The notes: a model not told the origin generated them from the letters alone. Positions 45,905 to 57,633 are shown, counted from the stretch's first letter. The stretch is 64,000 nt of DNA from Theropithecus gelada (GCF_003255815.1 NC_037673.1:175404045-175468044), one strand, 5' to 3'. Numbers and translations are program-made.

Positions 45905-46312
45905 TGGCTGCATGGTGCCCCCAAAGATGCTGGGTCTGGATCCCTGCAACCTGAGATGGGTACCTTCTATGGGAAGAAAGGGCTTTGCAGATGTGCTTAC
46001 AGGAAGGCTCTTGAGATGAGAAGACTGTCCTGGATTACTGGGGTGAGTCCTAAATGCAATCAAGGCATCCTTGCAAGAGGGAGGCACAGGGACACTATCA
46101 GAAGAAGAGGGGGTGATATGACCCAAGGATAGAGATTGGCACGATGCAGCCACAAGCCAAGGGAGGCTGGCAGCCCCCAGGAGCTGGGACGGGCCAGAAA
46201 CACATTCTCCCCTGGGGCCTCTGGAGGGAGCACAGCCCTGTCCACCCTTGATCTTGGCTCAGTGAGATTCATTTCAGACTCCTGGCCCACAGAGCTGTGA
46301 GAGAATACGTGG
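45905..46312 (+). mobile_element. MLT1-type LTR, 5' part
   Basis: 'ggtgcccccaaagatgctgg', 'tgcagccacaagccaaggga' and 'catttcagactcctggccca' then 'cagagctgtgagagaatac' are MLT1. It is cut at 46312 by a THE1 LTR and resumes at 46672. Confidence 0.8.
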
Positions 46313-46671
46313 GTATTCGTCCGTTTTCACGATGCTAATAAAGACACACCCGAGACTGGGCAACTTACAAAAGAAGGAGGTTTATTGGATGTTCAGTTCC
46401 ACGCGGCTGGGAGGCCCTCCCAATCACGGCAGAAGGTGAAAGGCACGTCTCACATGGCAGCAGGCGAGAGAGAGAGAGAGCTTGTGCAGGGAAACTCCCG
46501 TTTTTCAAACCATCAGATCTCGTGAGACCCATTCACTATCACGAGAACGGCATGGGAAAGACCCGCCCCCATGAGTCAATCATCTCTCACTGGGTCCCTC
46601 CCACAACACAGGGGAATTATGGGAGCTATAAGATGAGATTTAGGTGGAGGCACAGAGACAAACCATATTAA
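46313..46671 (-). mobile_element. THE1-type MaLR LTR, antisense, inside the MLT1
   Basis: The reverse complement of a THE1 LTR is nearly complete: 'tattcgtccgttttcacgat', 'gagactgggcaacttacaaa', 'aggtttattggatgttcagt', 'aaaccatcagatctcgtgag' and 'aggggaattatgggagctat', ending 'acaaaccatatta'. A GA run at about 46468-46482 is the expanded 'ctctctctct' of the element. The flanks tacgt/aacgt may be its 5-base target duplication. Confidence 0.92.
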
Positions 46672-46710
46672 CGTTTCTATTGTTTCAAGCTCCCTGGGGC
46701 TCCCTCCTCA
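46672..46710 (+). mobile_element. MLT1-type LTR, 3' remainder
   Basis: 'acgtttctattgtttcaagc' continues the MLT1 text broken at 46312. Confidence 0.5.
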
Positions 46711-47548
46711 ACAGTCCCACACAGGATGAGACACACACACACCAGAGAGGACAATACCACAGGGCGCTCTGTCCCTGAACCCCAGTACGGTGTCCCTGGG
46801 CACAGAGCTGGCCTTGGGAACAGCAGAGAACAGGGATTCGAGATGCCTCTCAGAATGCCTGGCGGCGGGGAGGGGGGTGGGTACCTCAACCACCTCTCCC
46901 CAGAAGGTCACACAGCCTCAGAGCTCTGCCTCTGGTCCTGGTCAGGTTCCCAGGCCAGCAGCACTGAGCAGGACCCTTCTGCCAAGGCCAGCATGGCCAG
47001 GGAGGAGAGAAAAGGACCCTCCCCGCTCCCTCACCCCTTGCCCTTCCTAACACTCTCTCCTGGGTATTACCTAAGCTGCCCAGTGCACACACTCATCCCC
47101 GGCCTGAGTCTGTGAAACGCGTTAAAACCGTCATTTTCCTTCCGTTTCCCCAGGCGATCTGCAACCCAGCAACTGATCTTGGATGACACAGACTATTAGT
47201 GAAAATGATTTCCTGAGGCTCCATGAGCCCCCGAGATCACCCTGGTCAGCCCGTGGGCTTCTCGGGGAAAACAGGACACCCGTCTCAGCAACCCTGAAAA
47301 GGAGGCACCCCGACCTCGCAGGGAGATCCCGCCACCCAGACAGATGCCCACCCCCCATTGGGACACCCAGGGCAGGTGTGTCACCTTCCCCAGCAGAACA
47401 TAAATAGCAGGGTGCTTCACACCCACTTCCAGATATTGCTTTTGGGGAGGCAGGAAGAAACTGCCAGCCAGCACCTCCTGCCAGCTTCCACCAGGGCCAC
47501 ACAGATCTATCAGATTTCCCTCAGAATTCACTAGAAGAAAGGGTCCCC

Positions 47549-47583
<35 letters not shown>

Positions 47584-49914
47584 CTGCACCCAGGTTCTGG
47601 AGCTATGTGCCAGGCAGGCTGTGCCCCTCACTACACCACAACACACAGCTTCTATGCATCTCCCCGTTGCCACTCAAAGGCCCAGGCAGATGGAAAGCTG
47701 GACGCCTGAGGTCACCTTGGGCCCTCCACCCAGCTCCGCCCTTCCAGCCAGTGTGTTGACCTCAGCCCAGGGCTGCGTGGGAACAGTTAACAATTAGGTG
47801 CATGGAGTGGGGGCTAGCTCCCTGAAGGCCCGATCCCCTCACACAGGGTCCTGTGGACACCAGACAGGAACATCAAGCAAAGGGGACTTGGCCCCAGCCC
47901 CAAGGCCTGCGACCCAGACCTATAGCCCCAGGCCCACGCCCACACCCATAGCTTGGGCTTTCAGCTGGAGACCCTGGGCTTGCAGCCTGGGCCCGAGGCC
48001 TAGAGCTCAGGCTGGACAGGCTCACGTCCTCCCCCACAGCCCATTACCAAACCCCCACCTTCCATCCCAGCCTCACCCCTGACCTGCCAGCCGGCCTCCC
48101 CCAGCGTCTTCTAAGGCCAATGGTTTCTGGGCTTATTCGGAGTTTGAAATTCCTTTCCTGTGTTCTGAATTTCAAGTTCTCATTAAAGATATGTGGATTG
48201 GGGGTGGGGGTGGAGGGAGGATTCAGTAGAAGATGCCAAACACCAGCAGAAGCCCAGAAAATAAGGCAAGGCCGGCCAGGCTGTCGGGGAAGGGCTGCCA
48301 TGTTCAGGAAGACAAGCACTATATGGAATTTGGGATCAGAGACATGGCCAAGGGCACACGGCCAGCTCACCTCGCCTGAGCAGAGGCCCCCAGAACCCCC
48401 CTGAGTCTTCCAAGAGAGGCCAGCCAGAAGCACCAAGCCCACAGCACCAAGTGAGCAGCCCCGGAGCTCTCGGGGACACAGGGGTTGCTAACGCCACTGG
48501 GCTTACCCAAAGGCAGCCAGCTAGCCAGGAGCAAAACTGGGGCCCAGCCCCATTTCATGCTTGCCCTCCTGGATTACTCTTCCTTCCTTCCCTGCAAAAT
48601 AGTCCAAGGGGGAGGATAAGCAGTCAAGGCTGAGACCGCAGCTGGAGAAGGCTGGGCGGGCAGTGCCTGGTGGCCCGGCTGTCTGCAGCACAGCAGACGC
48701 TGACTTGGCCCCAAGGAACAGGGGCCACCGGTTACACTGACTGTCTCCAGAGCACAGTGGGCCTCCTGACGACCATGCCTTTGCAAAGGTATCTGATGCC
48801 GTTTCATGAAATTAGAATTGTGCCCTGCCAGGCTGTACTCAATTTATCCGTCAAGCTAGGAAGTCAGAGACACCTACAGCAAATGAGGCAGGGATGCTAT
48901 GGAGTGACAGGAGTACCTTAGTAAATCACAGCACAGGGGCTGCCCAGCCCAGGCCCCTGGAGCATTCACTGTGAACAGGCAGGTGTGCCTGACCCTGGGC
49001 CCCAGGCTGTCCTCACCCAGGGGGTCCTGACCAGAGGCCGAGGGCTGAGCTCACAGCTTCCCACTCTCCCAGCAAGAGCCAAGCACAGGCCAGGCGTCCC
49101 TGACCACACAGGGGACCCTGAGAACTATGGGCCTGTAGAACCACATCAGACACTGACCCTGGCTTCACCACAATCCAGGACCAGAGATTGGGAGATGCTG
49201 GGAGGTGGGGGCTGGCACAGCGAGGCCAGGTCTGAGGCGACAGTCAAGGACTGTCACCATGGCCACCCAGCAGCTCCTTTCAGCTTTCTGGGCCCAGGGC
49301 ACACATGGGTTTTGAGTTGAAAAAGACAGAAGCCCGTGAGTCTGTGCAGAGACTGCTGAGGCTGCTGGGAGCATCTCCAGAGTCTTTGTAGGGCACATGC
49401 CTCCAGGGATCCAGAAAGGGCCTTTCTTCCTGAGCAGCCAGGCGAGGGCTGGGACCTACCACAGGCACCCTCCTGGGGACCGTGGCAGCACAGAGGCAGG
49501 GGAGGCGCTGTCTGGGGCACTGGAGGCATCTTCACAGGCACAGACTCAGAGATGCGGGCACTGGACTCAGGCCTGGTCTGGGCCCCACCCCACTCCACGA
49601 CACTTGCTCGCCCTTAGGCAACAGAAGACGGGCCCTTGGACAGCCTTCATCATCCACATGGAGGCCCCAGACCTGAAGGCAGAGGTGCCCGGGCTGCTTG
49701 TCACCCACGTGCACCCAGAGGAGAGGCCCCAGCCCCAGCAGCCCTGCTACGCCCTGCCGTCAGCCAGGCAGCTGGCCCATTCCTGAGCCACCGAGACTGG
49801 GGCTCAGCCTCAGCGGCGAAGCTGGTCTTCGGAGAGCTGCCTGAGTCTCTGGGATGCTCCCCTGGGGACTCGGGCCTCAGGGGGCTCTCCACACAGCCTG
49901 CCCACCTGCAGTAG
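46711..49914. other. Single-copy intron next to the exon; CA repeat
   Basis: A (CA)15-type microsatellite lies at 47551-47580. No other repeat or exon is recognised in about 3.2 kb downstream of the ADAMTS2 exon. Confidence 0.5.
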
Positions 49915-49920
49915 CCTCAC
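49915..49920 (-). promoter_or_regulatory. ADAMTS2: 5' splice site of the ADAMTS2 exon
   Basis: The minus strand reads CAG|GTGAGG, a strong match to the U1 donor consensus. It falls exactly where the family protein leaves this exon (after Asp-Thr plus the first base of a Gly codon). Confidence 0.9.
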
Positions 49921-50074
49921 CTGTGTCCAGGGCCTGTGGCCCCACTAGAGGAGGGGACTTGGGGGGCCGGCGATACACCACGTGCACGCGGCCTTGCTCA
50001 GCCTCCTGTGCCGCCAGCCCCTTCTCCAAGGGTTCGATGAAGAACTCCTCCTCCTCCATCCGAATCAGACCAGC
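49921..50074 (-). CDS. ADAMTS2: ADAMTS2 internal coding exon (propeptide; exon 3 by human numbering)
   Basis: ADAMTS2 is the secreted zinc metalloproteinase that removes the N-propeptide of procollagens I-III; its loss causes dermatosparaxis. On the minus strand this exon starts in phase 0 with AGLIRMEEEEFFIEPLEKG and continues through a Gln/Glu-rich stretch, RVHVVYRRPP and GPQALDT. It ends after 51 codons plus one base (phase 1), so the next exon must complete a Gly codon. From memory of the human protein this is about residues 179-229, the C-terminal part of the propeptide, just before the furin site and catalytic domain of the next exon. The intronic AG before it and GTGAGG after it fit exon limits exactly. 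Two residues differ from human as I recall it: Lys at codon 39 (49958-49960) and Val at codon 44 (49943-49945), where I recall Thr and Gly. ADAMTS3 and ADAMTS14 share the motif but match less well. The neighbouring exons are not in the window. Confidence 0.93.
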
Positions 50075-50100
50075 CTGCAGGACAAAGAGCATGATCAGAT
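50075..50100 (-). promoter_or_regulatory. ADAMTS2: 3' splice site and likely branch point for the ADAMTS2 exon
   Basis: Read on the minus strand, the exon is preceded by CTCTTTGTCCTGCAG, a pyrimidine-rich tract ending in AG. A CTGAT branch-type motif places its adenosine at plus-strand base 50095, about 21 bases from the exon. The reading frame is also open upstream, so the exon edge rests on the AG and on the protein match. Confidence 0.85.
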
Positions 50101-51059
50101 TTCCAGCACACTGAACACCAAGGAAGGGGAACAGCGAGGAGACCCCCTCCCTCAGGGAGTACCTCCCACCTGAGGACCCTGCCCAGCACCCCAGCTGGTG
50201 CTCAGCTTGAAGCCTGGGCTGGCCGGAGGGCGTGAGCATGTGGCCCCCGAGGCCCCCCCCGCCCTCCGCCCTGTCTAGGAACGGGGCCTCTGTCTGGGTC
50301 GTCTCCACCCCTGTACGCCAACCCTCTCTGCTTTCAGAAAAGTTACTGTGTTTATAAAGTCATAACTGTCCAGAGATGCCTGGAGACATTCGAGGGCAGC
50401 CGTGGGCCTGTGCGTGTCCCCAGAGGGCACCCACCAAAGTGCATCAAATACGGGCCAAGAGCTGCCCCCGCTCCCAGGAGCCCAGAGTCCAAGACAAAGG
50501 TCAGAACAGTCGGCCGGGGGTTGAATCTGCCCACAGACATGTTCCATTCGGGCCAAACAACGTTTTTAAAGCTCTGAAGCTAACACTCAGAATGATGAGA
50601 TTTCATGTCTTGAACACGGAATCCCAGCTTTCCTTGGAAAACGCAGGCCCTGACCACAGCGGGTCTTGGACGGAACACACGCCCCTGCAGCTGGCTCCAG
50701 TCCCCACTGCCCCCCACTCTCTCCTGCTATCTGTGTCAGCCACCAGCCCAGACTCTACAGGCAGCTGAACTGATGCCCCGAACCCCTGGGCCAGCCAGCG
50801 CCCTCCCTTACTACAAACTCCTCGCTGGGCCCTCATTTCCGTTGGAACTCAGGCTGCTCTGTGTGCTGGCATTCAGGCTCCTGACCTGCCCCACCCTCCC
50901 AGACCCTGGCTTGCACACCCCATGCTCCTCACTGGGCTGTGTGCACCCTGCCGAGCCACCCAGCCCCTGAACCCACCATGCTGTCAACTCAGGAATCCCC
51001 ATTCCCCACCACCCCACCCCTAACTCGGCCATCTGGTAAACCTGTGTTCTCCCTTTGAG
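50101..51059. other. Single-copy intron upstream of the exon
   Basis: No repeat or exon recognised. Confidence 0.45.
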
Positions 51060-51212
51060 GCCTGACTCAGCCCCCCTCACCTCCCCTGCCCTCCCCTGCC
51101 ATCCAGCCTGCCCACCCCTGCTGTCCAGCTTGCCCTTCCCTGCCCTCCCCTGCCATCCAGCCTGCCCTCCCCTGCCCTCCCCAGCCCTCCCCTGACATCC
51201 AGCCTGCTGGCA
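51060..51212 (+). repeat. Degenerate C-rich tandem repeat
   Basis: Repeated blocks of 'cccctgccatccagcctgcc' and 'ctcccctgccctcccctgcc' of uneven length, about 150 bases. The minus strand, which is the sense strand of ADAMTS2, is G-rich. Confidence 0.85.
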
Positions 51213-52434
51213 CCACCAGGTCCACCCATCCCATGACCACTCCAGTTCCCACACTTTTATCTTTTAGTCCATTATTCATAAACCAAAGTCTCACACTGGA
51301 AACTCACACTGTGTCCAGCCTTCAGACTGTTTCCTTCAGAACACTCACTTATGACCCATGCAATGGATTTTAAAAGCTTGAATTCGTTGCTCAAACTTAA
51401 GAAACAGGAGAGTTCATACAAATGACCAGATTTCCAGACTCTCTTGAAAATCAGAAAAGCTGGCATTTCCAGCACCCATCGATGCTCCAAAGCTTAGCCA
51501 GCACTGGCCAGGGTCCCCTGTCCAGTCAGGAGTGTGCCCTCCGGTGGGTAGCCCCTGGCACCTGCCATCTGGATGTGCAAAAACCATGCACCCCCGAAGT
51601 AATCTGGTGATGGCCTCTGCCACATCATCATCCTGGCTGGGGCAGGGGGCACAGTGGCGTACGGGCTGCCCTCCTTCTGCCTGACCTGAGGTGCTCGGTG
51701 AGCACCATCCTGTTGCTGGCTGGGAGCCCCTGCAGACCGAGATGCAGTCAGTGTCCCCAAGGGCCTGCTGGGCGGCTGCCTCTAGCCTCAAGTAGGGAGG
51801 GAGGCTGGAGATGCCCTTGGGAAGCTGATGTGCCAGGCAGGGGCTGGTGGAAGTGCAGGGCCTGGAGGAACACAGAGCCCAGCATCAGGCCTGGCTCCGG
51901 AATGAAGGATGCCTCCAGCAGGAGATGACATCTACCCAAACCGACCCAATCCCTTTGCACCGGCCAGGCAAAGAGCTGGAGGGAGAATCCGTGCTCCAGA
52001 CAGAGGACACCGCGCATGCCACGGCTGGGGAGATGGACGGAGCACAGCTGGTAGGAACCGCTGACCAGGTGGGTGGACAGGAGCATCGAAGGCACAGTGC
52101 CCGGTGGCCTGTCACTCAGGGGGCTGGTGAGGGAGGGTTGTAGGCAGCCCGGGGCTTCTGGGGGAGCCTTGATCTGATTCCTGTTCAGAGCATGGTGGCT
52201 GCCGCAGGGAGAATGGGCTGAAGAACAAAAATGGGTCTGGGGTCCTGGGGAGAAGGCATTGCAGGCACCTGGGAGAGGGATAATGGTCCAGACGGGAGCA
52301 TGAGAGACAGGGACAAGTGGCAGATATGAGGGAGGTGAGGAGTGGAATGGACAGGACGTGGTAGGGTAGATCCGGTTGAGATGGGAGGGAGGAGGCAGCA
52401 CCCAGGTGGGCTTCCCGGTCTGTGGCTGGCTGAA
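51213..52434. other. Intron with one ancient-motif copy and weak L2 traces
   Basis: 51402-51470 (aaacaggagagttcatacaa, 'cagactctcttgaaaatcag') is a copy of the unnamed motif. From about 52230 the G-rich text resembles antisense L2 weakly. A 308-codon minus-strand frame (51748-52674) has no family match. Confidence 0.35.
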
Positions 52435-52890
52435 AAAGACGGCCCCCAAAGTTACCCAGGCCCCCGTCCCTGGCAGCTGTGAGGGTAGCAGGACATGGTG
52501 GAAAGAGACTCTGCGGGTGTGATCAGGTGGGCTCTGGGGCTGGCTGGACCCTGAATGCAGTCGCTTGTCCACTTCCTTACGGGGGGAGTGGAGGGGGATT
52601 AGGCAGACGCGCAGAGGACGAGGCCATGGGCAGACAGGGAGGATGCCAGATGCCAGCCTTGGCGATTGGAGCAATGCGACCTCAAGCCAAGGAACGCTGG
52701 CAGCCCCCGGGAGCTGGCAGAGGCCAGAAAGTGTCCTCCCCCGGAGGCTCCAGAGGGAGTGCAGCCCCTGCCGACGCCTGGATCTGGGTCAGGTTATACT
52801 GACTTCGGACTTCCGGCCTCAGAGCCGAGAGGACGAATTCCTGCTGTTTTGAGTACTTTCTTACAGCAGCCGCAGAAAACTAATTCAGGG
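52435..52890 (+). mobile_element. MLT1-type MaLR LTR
   Basis: 'gacctcaagccaaggaacgc', 'ccggaggctccagagggagt', 'gacttccggcctcagagccg' and 'cttacagcagccgcagaaaa' are MLT1 landmarks. The element is diverged and GC-rich. Confidence 0.75.
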
Positions 52891-55800
52891 TCCCGGTGGG
52901 TGGCCAGCAAAGCGGGTGCCGTTCTCCGAGGGGCATGAGAAGAAGGGCAAGGAGTGCAGGACACTCTGGGCTCGGGCATCCTGGGCTTCTGGGGAAGAGG
53001 CTGAGGAGAAGGGGGGAACCAGAGTTACCAGGGCAAGACTGAGGTCGGGGAAGGAGGTCATCAGGGCTGTGGGAGGAGAGTGGAGGGGGGGTGGGAACCC
53101 TGCAGGCCCCACGCTTCTGACTCATCCCTGGGTCTCAGGGCCCAACTAGGCCTGGCAGAGACTCAGCAGATGCCTGTGGGATGAGCGAACCGATGACCCC
53201 AAAGCCAGAGGCCATGCCCCCCAAGGGAGGCACCGAGCAGGCAGGCGGGGAGACCACAGCCGTCCCTGTCCACTGGCACGGGCGCAGTGTGTTTACCAGT
53301 GCAGGAGTTGGGAGGGTCCGGCACTGACGGTCCCGGTGTGCGGTGTAGGGGAGGCTGGTGCCTCAAATCCATCTTATTACCGAAACTCATTCGATGAAGT
53401 GCAGGAATTAACCTTGGGGGTGGCAGCGGACAAGCTGTCCTGGAGTGTGAAGTTCTGAGTTCCTGGCACCCTTTCTATCTGGCCAGGTGACCTCAGGCAA
53501 GGTGTCAAGCTCCCCAAGCGTCCAGTGACTCGCCTGTACATGAGGCCGGTCGCCCTTTCCCGTGCACACTCACACAGGAGCACATGCAGCCTGGCAGACG
53601 CTGAGAACCATGCCACGCCTCCACCCAAGTGACTTCATCCAGCCAGCTTGCTTTCCAAATGAGGAAACTGAGGCCTAGGTGGGCAGACAGGCTGCGGACA
53701 CACACGTTCTAGGAATCAGAGCCCACACCTGTGCGGAAAGGGCATCTCCCAGACAGGCCCCTGGGCCAGACTGGGCCGATGGAGCCAGTTAGGGCAGGAC
53801 ACTGGGACATGAGGACCCCTTATGGCAGCCCCATCTTCTGGGGGACCTTGCAGCCCAGGCCGGGAGCCTCCATGCCACAGACCTGAGGCCGTGGGGTTAT
53901 TCTGGAGGGACCTAGTGTAACGATGAGGCCAGGCTCAGCCTGGGGATGGGCAGTACCCTCTGGCCGGAACAACCCAGGAGAGTTTGGGGTCTCCCTGACC
54001 AGCAGGGTCAGACTCCCCTCCCTGGCTGCCTCCCTGAGGACAATCTCTGGGCTGAGCCAATGGCACTAGCTCCATCTGATGCTGCCCTGGGCCTTGCCTC
54101 CTAGAAGGGCATCCTTGCAGGAGACTCCCCGGAGGGCACAGAAGCACACTGGGGTCCCTGTGAAGCAGGGCCTGGGCTCAGGCTTCCTCACACAGCCAGA
54201 AGCCTCCGAGCGGTGGCATTCTCAAACGCAGACACTCAACACGCTCCTCACAGCCCCGCCCGTCTCTGTGGACCACTGTGTGATGTGCACACGCATGCTG
54301 GACTGATGAATATGGCGGCACCTGCCCCGAGACCAAGGCTGACCACCCCAAGACCACCAGCCAAGACCACCGGCCAGAAAATTGCGCGGGGCGGCGGGCA
54401 TCTCACAAAAGAGGTGGAGATCATTTTATCCCCTGATTTTCAAACACTTTAATATGCATCCCAGGCATGATCTGTCAAAAAAAAAACACAAGAAAATTGA
54501 CAGGGGAGCAAAGCACAACATGTGAGCTAGGTTTTGCTGCATTTTTTCCAGGACTTTGATTTTCCTGCTGCCAGTGTCATGTATCTGTTTTTACATGCAA
54601 TTTTTATTAATTGGAATCCGTTTCCTCTCCCCACTCAATAAATATTCAAGAAACTCCAGAAGCACACTAGCACTCAGTTGGGAGCCGGCCTGTCTGTCCA
54701 ACCCCACAGCTGTCCAGCCTGGGGTCTTGCAGAAAGGTTGACACCCAGACCTGGCTCTCACTGTGAGTCCTGCTCTGCTCTTGAAGTCTGTGGATGTCTG
54801 GCAAACCCAGCCAGGCTCTCCCTGGGGGATGGAGAGAGGACCATGGGGAGGGCTCTATCCCTGACCCTCAGGTGCCACTGCAGGGGCCCAGAGCCTGGCA
54901 GACCTGGGTCATCCAGTAAAGCCGCCGACATTCAGATCCTGGTGAGTTACACAACGCCTGCCCTGCCTCCTCCTCCTATAGAACCTGCTCCTTTGCAGTT
55001 GGATTGATGGTAGTTACTAGAAATGGCAACGAGATGTTAAAAGTGTATAAAGATCCAAAGGCTTAACAGTTCTGTTACTCTGAATTTTTAAGTATTCAAC
55101 CACAGACACCCTGGAAGTTAGGGGTTCACGGGAAACACAGGCATGCATCCTGCTCCCCTCTGCAGAACACCCAGGCTGGCTGGGCCTCACTGCCCCTCCC
55201 ATGGAAGCCGCAGCTGCTCCCATCTGTGCATGACTGGGACCTGGTCTGTCACTCAACCTTGTCAACCTCCAGCACAAAGACTGTCAGGTGTGTGCCAAGG
55301 TTGCAATGGCAACAATCAGGCGTGGAAGGCACAAAGCATAAGAAGCACAAAGGTCCATGCACAGAGGCACCCAGACTTTGCCAAGGGACAAGGAAGCAAG
55401 TCCCTGTTGCCCTCAAACTCACCTCCCTCTGAAATACACAGCATGCACACTCGCCAAAAAAGTCCCCTAAATGCTGGCATCTGCTAAGATTCCCGTTCCG
55501 GAAAGTATTCTAACTCCAAGATTCTTTCTCCCCTTCTTCCTCTTGGTAATGGACCCGGGAGATTCTGCTGGGCAATGGGGCAGTGGCCAGGCAGCCTCCC
55601 CTGCCGCCTGGTGGGAGCCACCTGGTGGAACGACAGTCTCACACGGAGAGCTGCACAGTGCCTGCAGCTCCCAGGGCGCCTCCTCAGAGCCTGCTCGGGC
55701 ACTCTCTTGCCCCTCCCAGCTCCCCAGGGAGGTCTCTAACAACCTGGGGAGCTTTCAGGGAAGGGGGCTGGACCCCTCGCCACTGAACAGTCCCAGGAGC

Positions 55801-56384
55801 GGGAAATATCACTGAGTGGGATCTGAGCCCCTCCGTCCTCACCACCATGGCCTCCTTCACAGTTCAGCGTCCCAGAGGATTTCACATACTGACTTTCCCA
55901 CTTTTCCAAAAGGAACGCCGGCGGGCAGGAGCTGTCCATGGCGTTAGGAAACAGCCGTCCTCACCTGCATCGCCACTGGCTCCTCCTCTGTGTTTCATGG
56001 AGTCCTCGCCAGATGCCAGCCACTCCCCTCCTTCCCCTTGGAGAGTGACCCCTTGTCCAGGGCTCTGTCTTGAAGCTATGGCTGGAGCTGGGCCTTCCAG
56101 GGTTCTGTGGAGCACAGTGACCACAACAGAGGTGCCTCTGAGCTCCACAGAACCTAATGACTTTGCCTGGCCGCTCTACCCTTCCCTGGACCCGGTTTCA
56201 GGCCCTACAGACCTTTACTCCAGAAAAGTCTCTTTTTTGGCCTAAGCTGGCCAGAGCCAATCTCCGACAGGACCAAGGAGCCCCGACAGTCACATGCCCA
56301 GCGAGGCTCTAAGGAAAGCTAGACTCCACTTTGAAGGGCAGGGCAGGGGGGCGAGGTAGGCAGGGAGAGCACTGGACGCTGAGC
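52891..56384. other. Single-copy intron with weak MIR traces
   Basis: MIR-like pieces are seen near 53440-53560 and, antisense, near 53655-53720 (aaatgaggaaactgaggcct). 54400-54660 is AT-rich with 'ttttattaattggaatccgt'. No exon recognised. Confidence 0.4.
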
Positions 56385-56490
56385 CAGGGGACCTGGTTTC
56401 CAATGTGGTCATGGTCAGTCCTGTCCCCTTGCAGGCCCCCAGTTCCCTCTTCTGCAAACTGAGGAGCTGGACTAGGTAACCTGTGAATTA
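56385..56490 (+). mobile_element. MIR SINE fragment, sense
   Basis: 'ggggacctggtttccaatgt' and 'ttccctcttctgcaaactga' follow the MIR middle. Confidence 0.55.
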
Positions 56491-56939
56491 CTGTTTATCC
56501 TGTTTATTCATCACCCCAAAAAGAAACCCTGCTCGCGTCGGCAGGTGCCGTTTGTCCTTCTAAAACTCTACTAGGACCAAGGAGAGCTCCAGGAGAAAGC
56601 ACCAAACCAAAAACCAGAAACCCACTTCTACAAAATAAAAGTCAAGGCCGTCTCCCGGCACACAAGGCCTTCCATGGGGTCCTGGCAGTCCTCTGCCCCT
56701 GAGCGTACCCCCAGTGTCTTCCTCTGTCTCCCTCCCCAGCACCCGCCACCTGCCATTTCATGCAGCCTGGACTTGATTTTAAAACTGAGTCACCTGGCAG
56801 GTGGGGACCTCACAGGTCGAACTAGTGGAATTGCCCTCTACACCTACGCTACAGGGATAATTAGGATTACAAGAAGACATTTAGCATATATTCTGGGGGA
56901 AAAAAGCTATGTAATATATAAACTATTCATAATTTAACT
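56491..56939. other. Single-copy intron, nothing recognised
   Basis: No repeat or exon recognised. Confidence 0.4.
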
Positions 56940-57299
56940 TTAATAAATGGGGGCGGGCAAAAAATTGCCAAACAAGCCCAAAAAACTCAGACAAAGAGTA
57001 GAGGAAGAAAAAAGGAATTGCAGTTTAATTGTATTTGTTTCCTAATCTTCAGTTAGGATCAACAGCTATTGATAAGTTTCTAAAGTCAATAGATACAAGT
57101 TGAAGAATTCTACTCAAAATCAGAAAAGTCACAACTAGTAAAACTAATGTATACTTTCCAAATTACTGAACATAGACCATATAGAAAATATGGCAGACTA
57201 GAAAAACAGCAAAAAAAAAAAAAAAAAAATCCAGAAAGACAGAAAACATAAATTAGATGACAGAAGTAAGAACAAATATATGTTATAACAATAAATGTA
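56940..57299 (+). mobile_element. Probable L1M/HAL1 fragment
   Basis: AT-rich text such as 'aaaacataaattagatgaca' and 'gaagtaagaacaaatatatg', ending 'ataacaataaatgtag', is in old-L1 inter-ORF style. An A18 run stands at about 57212-57229. Confidence 0.4.
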
Positions 57300-57600
57300 G
57301 GCTGGGCATGATGTGATCCCAGCACTCTGGGAGGCTGAGGCAGTCAGGAGTTTGAGACCAGCCTGGCCAACATGGCGAAACCCCGTCTCTACTAAAAATA
57401 CAAAATGAGCCAGGCATGGTGGTCCACACCTGTAATCCCAGCTACTCAGGGGGCTGAGGCAGGAGAATCACTTGAACCCAGGAGGCAGAGTTGCAGTGAA
57501 CCAAGATCATGTCACTGAGTTCCAACTTGGGAGACGGAGAGAGACCCTGTCTCAAAAAAACCAAAACCAAAAGCCAAGCAAATAAACAAAATAAATAAAT
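57300..57600 (+). mobile_element. Alu, sense, with deletion near its head
   Basis: 'gatcccagcactctgggagg' follows the head directly, so the promoter-containing part is shortened. The second monomer is complete and ends in an unusual tail 'aaaaaaaccaaaaccaaaag'. Confidence 0.93.
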
Positions 57601-57633
57601 AGTCAGATTATTATTATTAATATTATTTTGGAC

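Larger units (their letters stand above)
1..49914 (-). other. ADAMTS2: Intron downstream of the ADAMTS2 exon (intron 3, inferred)
   Basis: No other ADAMTS2 exon is visible to the left of the exon. The next one should encode the polybasic furin site and the start of the metalloproteinase domain, and I find no such reading frame. The stretch is therefore taken as a single intron extending beyond the window. This is inference from the exon and the known order of the protein. A nested or antisense non-coding transcript cannot be excluded. Confidence 0.75.

Noticed and set aside
51748..52674. 308-codon minus-strand frame, same strand as ADAMTS2 and close to its exon
   Set aside because: It would be the obvious place for an upstream exon, but the translation does not resemble the ADAMTS2 propeptide, and its 5' part overlaps an MLT1 LTR.
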